Positions 38,497 to 48,643 of a DNA stretch of 64,000 nt are shown here, one piece after another; within the stretch, counting starts at the first letter, position 1, and each line of letters begins with the position of its first letter. The stretch is taken from NCBI GenBank assembly GCA_034401135.1, contig JAWZSP010000004.1:2294001-2358000 (forward strand), written 5' to 3'. The notes below the pieces were generated by a model. The model made no database searches and was not told the origin of the DNA. It was given only the letters and a program-made list of their open reading frames with translations. The position numbers and the translations under genes were made by a program. Source of the DNA: Volutella citrinella. Its lineage: Eukaryota; Ascomycota; Sordariomycetes; Hypocreales; Nectriaceae.

Positions 38497-40009
38497 ATGG
38501 CTGGCGAAACGAAAATCGACCTAAACGAGGAAAATGGCAACGAGCTCGTCGCGACGGCCATTGTCTTCCTCGCCTTGAGCTGGGTTGCCATGGGCCTTCG
38601 CATATACACCAGAGTATTCCTGATGAAGGGGCTCCAATCCGATGACTGGCTCATGGTGGTTGGACAGGTACCGCACCTTCCTGCGCACATTCTGGACGCT
38701 GTAATGGGGACTCATCGCCTTCGCAGCTCATCTTCACTCTCTCGTGTGCCTTGATCTTGGAAGGAGTCCGCGTAGGGCTGGGACGTCACAACGCCGCTAT
38801 CCAGGATAAGCAGCAGGAGGTCGATGCTCTCATGGTAAGCTGCAGTCCGTCCCCGTGCTGTTCGCGTAGACCAGGCTCTCTGACCTCGATACCCCCCCGT
38901 CTCTAGTGGCAGGCACTTGCGACCGCAACCTACATCATCGACATGATGTTCATCAAGCTCAGCATCGGCGTCTTCCTCTTGAGACTATCGGTAAAGAAGG
39001 TGTACACGTGGATCCTATGGTCCAGTCTGGTTATTGTCGCCATCTGGAGCATTGTGAGCTTCTTCTGGAACCTGTTCCAGTGCAACCCCGTCGAGAAGCA
39101 GTGGGATCTGAGAATCACAACCGGAAGATGTGTGTCGACCCAGGAAATTGTTAACGCGGCATACGCCCTCAGCGTCATGACCATTGTCTCGGATTGGCTC
39201 TACGTAAGCTGGCTGCAAAGGCAAATCCGGGTACACAGCACAGACTGACACCATCGCCAGGCTCTAATACCCATTCCCATGTTGTGGAGTGTCAAGATGA
39301 CCAGCCAGGCCAAGGCAACTGTTATTGTGATCCTGGGCCTGGGCGTTTTGTAAGCTCAATCACTTACAGATGGTGCATGATTCTCTAACCTTGTCCTCAG
39401 TGCAAGCATTGCGACGCTCGTCCGATTACGATTCCTCGCAGACCTGAACGATTCCGAAGATATCCTGTGTTAGTCCCACGAACCAGAGGCGGTTAAGCTC
39501 AGTCGCACTAACAAAATCTTTCAGTCAGGGGAACCGATGCCATGGTATGGACTCTCATCGAACCGGGCGTGGCCATCGTTGCTTCCAGCCTGGCGACCAT
39601 TCGGCCCCTTCTTCGAGTCATGAGGATCAAGGGCTTCTACTCTACCAACTCTTACGGCACCGGCTTTTCCACAGGGAGGTCCGCTACCGCGCCGCGCTCC
39701 AACGCCCGTGGCATGCCTGGCTTTGGTTCTCACGACGTGACGCTTGTTAGTGTCGACCCCAAAAAGTCAGAGCCCAGGACGCGGCATATCCCCATCGACG
39801 TAAAGAAAAGCACACTTGGGCCGACGACGGACAAGCCATTGCCCGACACTCCCCGCTCGCCGGCGCAGAACAGCGACATGTATGTGCTTCAAGGCCAGCA
39901 AACGCACTGGCGGGCAGGGTCCGACACGTCGGCAAACGGGTCCATCGACCAGATCCTCGACCTGGAGGCCCAGAACCAGGGGTCGGGCCTCTACGGACGC
40001 GGAAATTGA
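38497..40009 (+). CDS. Fungal rhodopsin-domain integral membrane protein
   Basis: Six exons (38497..38667, 38727..38834, 38907..39203, 39261..39349, 39401..39468, 39525..40009) give 405 residues; introns are 46-75 bp and every junction keeps frame. The N-terminal half has about seven hydrophobic helices. Helix 1 ends in GLRIYTRVF, then LQSDDWLM, the hallmark of the fungal rhodopsin (PTH11/SAT4-like) membrane family; IEPGVAIVASSLATIRPL is the family's last-helix signature. The cytoplasmic tail is long, Ser/Pro-rich and polar. No N-terminal CFEM cysteine domain is seen, so it is not a canonical PTH11 receptor. Ligand and partners are unknown; such proteins are often rapidly evolving and environment-responsive. 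Confidence 0.85.
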
Positions 40010-41029
40010 AGGGCCGCGCGGCTATTGCCCACATGGCGTCTCCTCCTTCTTTTGTTCTTTCATCAGTCTTCTTCTCGCGTCTTATTTTCCGTTGGTTGTT
40101 GATAGATAGCCTGGGGGCTGGGCGTTTCGGACACAGGACTGGCACAACGGGGCGTTCATGGATCTGACCGAATCGGGTTAATGTGTACATAATGTCCCCT
40201 GCATAGAGCAGCTGTATGATCGACAGGGTGGACTTGCCAGGAGTCCAGGACGGAAAGGGTCAGGGCCAGGGGCCAGGGGCCATGTCGAAGCACCTGCATC
40301 ACGTCCAAGCGTTTTCGGGCTGCGTGTAAATAGTAACGACTTGTCCGGAAAAATAGAGGCTTTGGCTGGGGTTCTGTGCATCTTTTTTCACGTGCTGGCG
40401 CAGATTGCCAGCTCAAGCTAAACTGGCAGAGTGACGGAGAGGGCCGTTGGCGTGAGAGCAGCAAAGCAACCATGGCCATCGGTGTCGTTGGCAGCCTCGG
40501 GATGACATGATGTGATGTGCAAGGGTGTCGCGCGAGCACCACACACCATGCCCATGCTCTTCTTGCCTGCTTACTGCATACGGTGTAACGCGGTTCAGTC
40601 ACCGGCACCGTTTCAGCCATGATAACAGCGCAGAGGCAGAGTTGCTTGGCCAAACCAACAGTCCGTCAGGGTTGAACGCTGCGCCCAACTTGCCAAGTCA
40701 ATACCATGCGTCACTGGCCGGAACCACAATTCCTGGCGCTCCATCTCGAGCTGGCCTCAAACGGTCGCCTGGGTATCATCCGTGTTGTCTATTGTTATTG
40801 CCGTTATTCGTCCGGCGAGGACGTTGCAAAGTCCCTCGCTGCGGGCGCTGCATCGCCCTCTCTTTGGTTCTGTGCCTGCAGCCCCCCCTGCACCTCATGC
40901 CTCCCGGGTCTTTGCCAAACCGTCAGCCCTAGTACTGGCGCTCCCTATTGTACATGTTCAGCTAGATTTTCACCGGGTCGTTGGTTGAAAGACTCTCTGT
41001 CCCGAGAGCCTCCACTTCTTCGGGCCGTC
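40010..41029. other. Intergenic region between convergent genes
   Basis: 3' flanks of the rhodopsin-domain gene and the RPC4 gene. No coding sequence, RNA gene or repeat recognised. Confidence 0.6.
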
Positions 41030-42709
41030 TCAATCGATTCGTAGCTCCTCTGGTGACACTGTCCAGTCCTCTTCCTCCTCCCAAGTCGGTGCAAGTACGA
41101 AACGGCCCATAATCTTTCCCATCCCGACGCTCTCGCCTCCGGTGACTCCAGGCCGAGGCTTCTCATCGTTTTCCTCGACAATAACCGCTGTAGTGAGGAA
41201 GTTCATACCTGCCGCAGGGCTCATCTCTAGGACACGGCCACCCCAGTCTAGCTCTACCCGGCCAGACTTTCGCACCTTGAGTTGTCCCACTAGGCCACCT
41301 TGGGACAAAAGTTGCGACATGAACCCAGCCGTTTCCTCAGGATCTTTGTCAACCTCCTCTTGGTCTTCCGTTTCCTCTGTGAGGTCAACTGGTGGCGCGT
41401 CTGGGGCGGCGGGTGTTGTGTCCAGCATGTTGGCATCCTCCGGCTCCGGCTTGACCTTGTTGCTCCTTGGCGTGGGCTCGGAAATCGTCTTCAGGGGAGG
41501 CAAGAGAGGAGGGAACTGGAAGAGGTACATCCGGCCATCCTTGTTGCTCGGGCCCTCCTCCTTTCCTTCTTCACCTTCCTTGATAGTGACGGCCCCCAAC
41601 TCGTTGGCAAGTAGTTGCAAGTCGGACTGAATGATCCTCTCCTCTGTATCTTGCGGCGATGCCTTCTTTGGTTTTGATTCAACAGCAGCGTTCGTCGCTG
41701 ATTCTGGCGTGGGAGGCTTAGCTTCGTCGAGTTGAATCGAGTCCTCGTTATCCGACTCCCTCTTGATCGCAACGGGCTTCTTGCCATCAGTGTCCCACAC
41801 CCCACCTTCCTCGGGCTGGTCGGGAAGGGTGGGAGGCTCCGATCCGTCACCATCCACCCAGAGGCTTTCCTCTTCGCCCTTAGCTTTTTCGGCAGCCTCC
41901 AATTCGGCAGTCGTGGCCACGATGACGCCTTCGTCTTTGTGCTCTTTCCTGTAAATACCCATCGGCAAGACACTGGCCGTTTTAGAGCCTAGAGCTGCCA
42001 TCATGGCCTCGTCTTCGCTGTCGAATTCCTCGTCTGGTGTGTTGACATTCAGCTTGTCAGCGTTGATTCGAGCCTCTCGGAAGCGGGAGCTATCGGCCGT
42101 AGCGAAGCCAGACTTGGACTCTGACTTGAAGCCTCGTGAGAAGCCTCTGCCGCCAAAACCACCGCCGCCGCCGGTGCCACCTCCTCCGAACCAGCCTCCA
42201 CCTGAAGAGCCTAGTGAGTGTTAACAAAATTGAGCACGAATCTGACCTTGGTGAGCCTTACCAGCGATGCCCGAGGAGAACGGCCCGTTCGCTGGACCTG
42301 AGATGGGCCGCCCAAAGCCGCCCCTGCTGCCCATTGCGTCACCTCTGCTCCTCTTGCTTCTGAAGCGGGTGCGACCTCGCGCGCGCTTTTCCTCCGCAGC
42401 TCTTTCATTGGCCTTTTGTTCCTCTTGCCTAGCCAAGCTTTCACGCTCTGCCTCGTCTCGACGAATCGCTTTCGGTCGGAATCTTCCGGTAGCCGGAGCC
42501 CGGGTGGCTCGAGCGGACGAGGTGCCTCTGACAGCTACGCTTGGTGTGCCTCGGCTCGAAGACTGGGTGCTGCCTGAAGCCTCGCCAGATATTCCGGAGG
42601 CTGCGGGGGTTTGGCTTGAGCCTGCATCCTGGCTTTGTGTCTGGGATCGTTGGCCGGCGGTGGCCGCTCCTCGCCGTGTGCCACGGGCGGGAGCCCTCCC
42701 GCGAACCAT
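41030..42709 (-). CDS. RPC53: RNA polymerase III subunit RPC4 (C53)
   Basis: Subunit of RNA polymerase III acting in initiation and termination as a heterodimer with C37. CDS is complement(41030..42210, 42262..42709), 542 residues. The 51-bp intron has GTAAGG and CTAG ends and splits a Gly codon. The N-terminal half is basic and disordered (MVRGRAPARGTRRG; ARGRTRFRSKRSRG), then a Gly-rich segment, then an acidic linker. The conserved RPC4 domain is C-terminal: VGQLKVRKSGRVELDWGG, the FLTTAVIVEE strand, and a terminal GRFVLAPTWEEEEDW. The ATG at 42709 has a good context, and the upstream frame to 42826 reads through low-quality sequence. Identification rests on the C-terminal domain. Confidence 0.88.
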
Positions 42710-43171
42710 GGCTGGTGCTTTTGTAAGGTCTGCGACGATACTAGGGCCGTTGGCGTGGCAGGGAAAAAAAAAACGTTCTGGTAGGCACGAATTCGAAGCG
42801 TCAGAATTTTTGGATACGTCAAGCACCCATGAACATGTCCACAGTGGGGGAAGTTTGGTGGGGTACGATCATTCTGCCGCATGAGAGCTACCTACCGCCT
42901 GCCTGATTTGGCACAATTGTCACCATGCTTGTCCTATGCAGATGGCAGCATGAACCCATGCTTAGCTGGCAATGAATTAGTTGGACATTGGAAACTACTA
43001 GTAGTATTTGAGAGAGACGATTGAATCGGTTTCCTGCTCATCTTGATCGCTGGGTTTGGCTGCCATCGAGAGCTTTGCACCTCCTCTCTGAAGCTCAGCA
43101 TGGCTCTTCACTTCCTAACTTCCATTCAAGCAGTGTCATGTCGCCTTAAGTTCTTGTTCATTTCTATCACA
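42710..43171. other. Intergenic region between tandem minus-strand genes
   Basis: Between the 5' end of RPC53 and the 3' end of ureD. An A run lies near 42764. Nothing else recognised. Confidence 0.6.
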
Positions 43172-44161
43172 TCATTTTATGCACATTAGCGCCTGATCGC
43201 CAAATTGAGCAGCTATGCTACCCTCCTCTACCAACATAGTACCAATCCAATCTCTGCCTGCCTCTACAGTCCACGCCCCAAATTTGACCACTACGCAGCC
43301 TCTGACCTGGGCTGCCGACCAAAGAACCCCGTCTTGTTTCTCTTTAAGAAGCCTCTGCATCCTCCATTGTTCAGTGTCGGATAGCATTGGAGTACCCTCA
43401 CTTTGAGATTCTGGTGAGCGGAAATCTCGCGCGCCAATTCGTGGGAGGTTGTGAAACTCGTCCAAGAAAAAGGTCCCCAGAGACTTCATCATGCTTCCTC
43501 GTAGGATGAGAGTTCCGGATATTCCCATCTGATGCATCATATCCTTCAATGGCATGCCGACCTCATTGCTGCCTTGCTGTGATAGGATGACAGAGTCTCT
43601 AACCAACAGCCGGTCCTTGCTCGTGCTGCTGGAGCTTTGGAGCCAAATCTCATTCCGGCCACTCCACTTGATGAAGTCCCAATTCTCTCCTCGTGCAGAT
43701 CTACCCAGCGTTACCCAGTCAAGGAGACAGAGGGACGCCTGGCTCTCGAGCTTGAAGATTTGTGTCTGGGCATACACACTTGCCTCAAAGGGCTGAACCG
43801 GGTCGGGGAGGAGGCATAGGCCCGCTCCGTCATCGATATGAACACGAAGATTTTGCCTTGTAACAACATCTGCAGAAGGTGATTTGAATATTTTTGTGTG
43901 GCCTTGTGTGGCAATGCTGAGGTTTGAGTCCTTCTTGATGTCGATAGATAGGTTGATGCAGTCGCCACCGACAAGCCCGCCACCGTACGACAAAAGGAAA
44001 ACCAGAGCACTTGGTTGATGCAGAGAAGGAGCCGGCGATATGAGTTTAAGCGGATACTGGTAGGTCATGGCCTCCAGGCCGCTGACTCCCGAAGGAAGAC
44101 GGGCGACTATGATGTGGCCATCGCCAGGAGCTGAGGATGACGGAGGGAATGGCGACGCCAT
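43172..44161 (-). CDS. ureD: Urease accessory protein UreD
   Basis: Chaperone that acts with UreF and UreG to load nickel into apo-urease, so needed for urea use as nitrogen source. Single exon, 329 residues. The N-terminal part has YPLKLISPAP and LSYGGGLVGGDCINLSI, the family core, followed by THTKIFK-like sequence (QGHTKIFKSPS) and the conserved LPDPVQPFEASVYAQ. The C-terminal part contains a conserved dimer-like strand (RGCVVVKFGAW). Eukaryotic UreD proteins are of similar size. The structural urease and UreF/UreG genes are not in this window, as usual for fungi where they are scattered. The upstream region has a dense GATA cluster. Confidence 0.93.
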   Translation of the reverse strand: MASPFPPSSSAPGDGHIIVARLPSGVSGLEAMTYQYPLKLISPAPSLHQPSALVFLLSYGGGLVGGDCINLSIDIKKDSNLSIATQGHTKIFKSPSADVVTRQNLRVHIDDGAGLCLLPDPVQPFEASVYAQTQIFKLESQASLCLLDWVTLGRSARGENWDFIKWSGRNEIWLQSSSSTSKDRLLVRDSVILSQQGSNEVGMPLKDMMHQMGISGTLILRGSMMKSLGTFFLDEFHNLPRIGARDFRSPESQSEGTPMLSDTEQWRMQRLLKEKQDGVLWSAAQVRGCVVVKFGAWTVEAGRDWIGTMLVEEGSIAAQFGDQALMCIK

Positions 44162-44642
44162 TGAGACACCATGCCGACTGGAGCAGCGTAGATGGTTTGT
44201 CCAAATGAAGAAGAGGAGCAGCGGGCTTGCGAGCGATTTAGTTTATTAATAGGAACACCCACAAGCCTGCGTCCCTGGAAGCTGTTGCTAGCATTGTGAC
44301 TCCATCTGTTGCTGATAAGCCTCAGAAGCGCTATCAGGTATCAGATAAGACGCGACGTACCTATCAGTGGCTTACGTACTGCGTAGGACTTTCATGGCAT
44401 GAGCAGATGTGGCGGTGCTGTGGCTGGATCCTGCCGCCCCGAAATTCATCCGCCCAGCGATCAGCTCTGAGCACCACCACCCGCCCACCCTCCAAAATAA
44501 CCCAGCAGGTACTCGCGCGACTCCCCACGACGCGCCAAGTGGCCAGAAACATAATCGTCGCCGCCCGGCCTGGCAATTCTTCACCCGACGGCCCAATTTT
44601 CGGATGACCTCTACGCGATAGCGACTGCCATTACGAGAAGCC
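44162..44642. other. Divergent promoter of ureD and SCC3
   Basis: 480 bases shared by the two genes. Holds the GATA cluster and three ACGCG cores (44350, 44530 and 44613), the last close to the SCC3 start. Confidence 0.7.
44314..44365. promoter_or_regulatory. Cluster of five GATA-factor motifs
   Basis: GATA cores at 44314..44317 and 44344..44347 (both GATAAG, plus strand) and TATC cores at 44332..44335, 44339..44342 and 44362..44365. They sit 150-205 bases upstream of ureD. GATAAG is the preferred site of nitrogen regulators of the AreA/NIT2 type, which would suit a urease gene. Confidence 0.6.
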
Positions 44643-47600
44643 ATGGACAACAACACGAGCCCAACCCCGGAAGCCGAAGCCGAAACCTCGGCGCGTCGCC
44701 GCTCTGGACGCGTCGTAAGGGCCCCAGCCAAGTTTACTCCCGAGCCCGCGACGCAACCGTCAGCGGCCAAGCGCAAGCGGAACGAAAACGAGGAAGAGGA
44801 CGCCGAGAATGAGGCGCCTGATTCAGACGAGGAAATGAGCGACGAGGTCGACGACGACGACAATGACGACGATCATCCCGCGCCGCGCTCCAGGAAGAAG
44901 TCGTCGCAAAGTGGTCGCGCAAAGAAGCCCTCTTCCAAGAAGCCCAAGATCAATGGGTCGCAGCCTGCGCGATCCGCCCTTGCTGTAGGCCTACCAAGCA
45001 GGCCGAAGAAGTCTGTCCGCATTGAAGCGGGCGAGAAGGGAACTGGTCTCTTTGGTAAGAGCGTCGCAAGCCTACCCAGAGCCGAAGCCATTCTGACCTG
45101 CTATGCAGCCGAAATTTTTGGATCTGGCGACTCTGTCGCCACCGTCTCGCAGCAGTGGCTCGAAAAGTACCACGGAGACGAGGCTGGCGCCTTGTGTGAC
45201 CTCATTAACTGTGTTCTCCAATGTGCCGGATGCGATCAACAAGTCACTCAGGATGACATCCACGACCCGGAAAACATCCCAAACAGACTGATTGATCTGC
45301 AGAGCGTCTACCAAGATGTAGGTGACAAGGTTCCATCGAACTCGACGGGCCATCTGCTAACACGTGGGCAGCAACAAATCACCGACTATCCTCTAATATC
45401 CAAGGCCAAGAGCACCAGGTCCTTCCGCGACATGCTCATCACCTTCTTTAGATCCCTTGTCGTTCTTCTCCACGAGACCGACACCATGTACAAGGACGAG
45501 AACCTCATTGATAATTTGCATGCTTGGCTGGCCAGCATGTCCTCGTCTACTCTTCGACCATTCCGCCATACTGCTACCACCATCTCGCTCGCCGTTCAGT
45601 CTGGTCTTGTCGATGTTGCCGATACCCTCGACGAAAGAATCAGCAACATCGAGCAGCAACTGCAGTCCTCTAAGAGGGGAAAGAACAAGTCTAGAACCGC
45701 GGAGATTCAACGAAGCCTAGACGAGGCCAACGGCTATCGCAAGGTATGTACTGAGGGCATTTCAGGCTTCTTCGACACCGTATTTGTCCACAGATATCGG
45801 GACGTCGACCCCAGAGTCCGAACCGAGTGTGTCGAGGCGCTAGGCTTGTGGATCTGGGAGCTGCCCACCGTCTTCATGGAGCCTGGGTATTTGCGATATC
45901 TTGGTTGGATGCTGTCAGATACAAATGCAGCTACTCGCCAAGAAGTCCTGAAGCAGTTGGCCAGGGTCTTCAAACGGGATGCCCAGCAACTTGGCCATTT
46001 CATTGATAGGTTCAGACCCCGTTTGATCGAGATGGCCTGCAAGGATTCTGAAGTACCAGTGCGTGTGGCTGCTATCTCGGCCGTCGACACCCTGCGAGCA
46101 GCTGCCATGCTCGAGCCGAACGAAATCGATGCCATCGGAAAGCTCATTTTCGACAATGAACTCCGAATCCGAAAAGCAGTCGTTGGGTTTTTCGTCGCCT
46201 GTGTCATGGATGTCTACGAAGGCAAACTTGACGAGATTGGTGGAGTAGAGGCTATTGACGAGCTTTTCGATGGCATTGACGAAGATGACGTTGAGGTACC
46301 CCGATCAGAGTGGATCAACCTCAAGTGCCTGGCAGAGACTCTTGCCATCTACGACAGACAGATCGAAGAGGAGCACGAAAGTGGCGAATCTCTTGGGTTG
46401 GATGTTGCTGTTGATCTTCTGGAGGCGGCTTCTCCAGATACCAGAATCTCTTTGGCATCCCAGGTCCTTTATGAGAAGGTACCGGAAATCAAGAACTTCG
46501 GTATTTTGGCCGGGTATCTACTCTTTGATCACAGTACCAGCACCAAATCTAAGTCTCGATCCAAGAGCAACAACCCGGAAGCAGCGTTTAAGAGAGCGAT
46601 TACTCCGAGCACGGAAGAAGAATCCATCTTGCTGGATGTTCTCAGTTCAGCTGTGAAATCGAGCCTGGCGCAGACTGGTGACCACGATAGGTCGAAGAGG
46701 CGGACGCACCGAACCGAGGCCCAGGAGGCCCAGGAGGAGAGCGCCCTAGAATTGGCCGCCCTCATCCCGAGGCTCCTTAGCAAATTTGGTCCTTCACCGG
46801 AGACAGCCGCGACGGTCCTCCGGCTCGTCCATTTCCTCAACCTGGATTTGTTCCAGCAGCTCCGGCAGGACTCGACCAAGTATGAGAGACTTTTGGACGA
46901 GATTAGCACACAGTTCACCCGACACGACGATAAGAGAGTCTTGTCTGAAGCTGCCACTGCGTTGCTGCATTCGAGGCAGTATGACGAACTGGAAGAGTTG
47001 ACGGATGGCAAGCTATCCAACCTTTGGGAAGTTGTCATCAACGCTCTCCGCAACTTTGACAAGACCTGTGAACTCTCAGCTCGAGGAAATCTTGAAGAGG
47101 CCCCCCTCAAGGAGCTCTCTACCATCCTCCTGAAGATCAGCAAGCTTGCCAGCATCTCTGATTGCATCGACGTGTTGGAGGCCGAAAACAGTTCTGACGA
47201 GTCGAGTTCCGCTACAATTCAGATTCTGTCCAGCATTGTGCACCGCGGAAAGTATGAACCCCTGGATGATGAAATTGACGACCTCGAAGACGAAGTGGTG
47301 ACCTTTGCCATCAAGGCCTGCCAATTCTATTTCATGTGGAAAACTCGAGCCTATGCCAAACTCCTATCATCAGGGGTTGGCATTGCAGATGCTGAGTTGG
47401 ATCGTCTCTCGGCTCTCCGACAAGGTTTCCGCAGGCACCTTATCGAAACTCTTTCGTCAAGAGCGGCCATCGACCCTGTTCGTCTTTTTGCTACCGGAGG
47501 CCTTTGCGACCTCCACATCACCTTTGCTACCCTCCGCCCTGCCATCGAGCATTTCCGCCCATCATCGAGTGCCGGGTCGCAAGCAGCTGGCAGCGAAAAG

Positions 47601-48257
47601 TACAGGGCCCTCATCCAAGATATTGAGCCCGGCCTTGTACCTGAGCTAGTATCCATCTTCGATGGCACTGAGCGGCAGTATGCCAAGAAGTCCAAGAAGG
47701 ACAAGATGTTGAATGAGCCAGCTGATGACGAAGACCCCATGGCAGATGAGGACGAAGAGCCTGAGGAGGAGGACGATGACGAGAGTCTGACGCCCGAGGA
47801 GCGGGTTGCTGCTGAGCTGAAGGCCGAGAAGGCTCTTTGTGAGCTGACTGCGAAATATGTTCTCGTCATCACTGCCAGGCTCGTGGACAACCGTGGCAAC
47901 CACGCCGGAAAGCTTCGCCGGAGGCTTCTACGCAACCAGAACAAGCTGGGCCACAACTTCAAAGAAGTCGTCACCTACCTCGACGAGGAGAAGCTGGCTG
48001 AGCGCACCAAGAAGAAGGCAGCCAGCGCACACCCCTCAGCGAAGGCGCAGCAACCGCATCTGAGCGAAGAAATCATCACTGCGGACGACGAGGACGACGA
48101 AGACATCTTTGCGGAGGAGCACCAGCCCGAGGAAGGCTCGCGTGAAGACCTGCTACGGAGGGAGCTCCTGGAGGAGGACCCCATTGACGACGGCGATGAA
48201 GATGAACAAGTGGAACGACCAGCTCACGAATCAGACGATGAAGTTCTTGGGGACTAG
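44643..48257 (+). CDS. SCC3: Cohesin subunit SCC3/STAG (Psc3 type)
   Basis: HEAT-repeat subunit that binds the kleisin SCC1 and DNA in the cohesin ring, essential for sister-chromatid cohesion. Single exon of 1204 residues, normal for the family. The N-terminal 120 residues are basic/acidic and disordered (RRRSGRVVRAP; SDEEMSDEVDDDD). The STAG domain follows at about residues 150-270. The stromalin conserved domain is at about 375-460 and includes VDPRVRTECVEALG and LRYLGWMLSD. The long helical repeat ends in an acidic tail (DEEPEEEDDDES; DDEDDEDIF), typical of nuclear STAG proteins. Resembles mitotic Psc3 rather than a meiotic Rec11 only by general similarity; this split is uncertain. No introns, unusual among the neighbours. 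Confidence 0.93.
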   Translation: MDNNTSPTPEAEAETSARRRSGRVVRAPAKFTPEPATQPSAAKRKRNENEEEDAENEAPDSDEEMSDEVDDDDNDDDHPAPRSRKKSSQSGRAKKPSSKKPKINGSQPARSALAVGLPSRPKKSVRIEAGEKGTGLFGKSVASLPRAEAILTCYAAEIFGSGDSVATVSQQWLEKYHGDEAGALCDLINCVLQCAGCDQQVTQDDIHDPENIPNRLIDLQSVYQDVGDKVPSNSTGHLLTRGQQQITDYPLISKAKSTRSFRDMLITFFRSLVVLLHETDTMYKDENLIDNLHAWLASMSSSTLRPFRHTATTISLAVQSGLVDVADTLDERISNIEQQLQSSKRGKNKSRTAEIQRSLDEANGYRKVCTEGISGFFDTVFVHRYRDVDPRVRTECVEALGLWIWELPTVFMEPGYLRYLGWMLSDTNAATRQEVLKQLARVFKRDAQQLGHFIDRFRPRLIEMACKDSEVPVRVAAISAVDTLRAAAMLEPNEIDAIGKLIFDNELRIRKAVVGFFVACVMDVYEGKLDEIGGVEAIDELFDGIDEDDVEVPRSEWINLKCLAETLAIYDRQIEEEHESGESLGLDVAVDLLEAASPDTRISLASQVLYEKVPEIKNFGILAGYLLFDHSTSTKSKSRSKSNNPEAAFKRAITPSTEEESILLDVLSSAVKSSLAQTGDHDRSKRRTHRTEAQEAQEESALELAALIPRLLSKFGPSPETAATVLRLVHFLNLDLFQQLRQDSTKYERLLDEISTQFTRHDDKRVLSEAATALLHSRQYDELEELTDGKLSNLWEVVINALRNFDKTCELSARGNLEEAPLKELSTILLKISKLASISDCIDVLEAENSSDESSSATIQILSSIVHRGKYEPLDDEIDDLEDEVVTFAIKACQFYFMWKTRAYAKLLSSGVGIADAELDRLSALRQGFRRHLIETLSSRAAIDPVRLFATGGLCDLHITFATLRPAIEHFRPSSSAGSQAAGSEKYRALIQDIEPGLVPELVSIFDGTERQYAKKSKKDKMLNEPADDEDPMADEDEEPEEEDDDESLTPEERVAAELKAEKALCELTAKYVLVITARLVDNRGNHAGKLRRRLLRNQNKLGHNFKEVVTYLDEEKLAERTKKKAASAHPSAKAQQPHLSEEIITADDEDDEDIFAEEHQPEEGSREDLLRRELLEEDPIDDGDEDEQVERPAHESDDEVLGD

Positions 48258-48643
48258 AGGGAGGGCCCGCCCTGTGCTTTTGGACCTGGCGGCTTTCACG
48301 GTGTTGCCATGTTTCTAATTTCTCCTATCAGTTTGAACGGAGCCTTTTTTTTTGTTGTGTATGTAGTTACTGGTCCGTCGATCACAACGGGCTGGAGCCA
48401 GGGTATGTGTGGACAAAGCCGAATTTTCCATTTTGGGCGTCTAGGGATCTCTGTAATCCGTTTCCCATTCCGTCTTGTACATGAAAACTATCAACGCCTG
48501 AGCCATGAATGTGACGGTGATCTCTGAACGACATGGCCCCATTGCCGTTTCGAACATGCAAACTCCAAACCAATCACAACTGAATACATATCATGCAGAC
48601 ATGTATATAGATAAAGATACATTCGCGGACCAGAGAAAAACGG
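48258..48643. other. Intergenic region between convergent genes
   Basis: 3' flanks of SCC3 and POT1, with a T run near 48346. No other feature. Confidence 0.65.
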
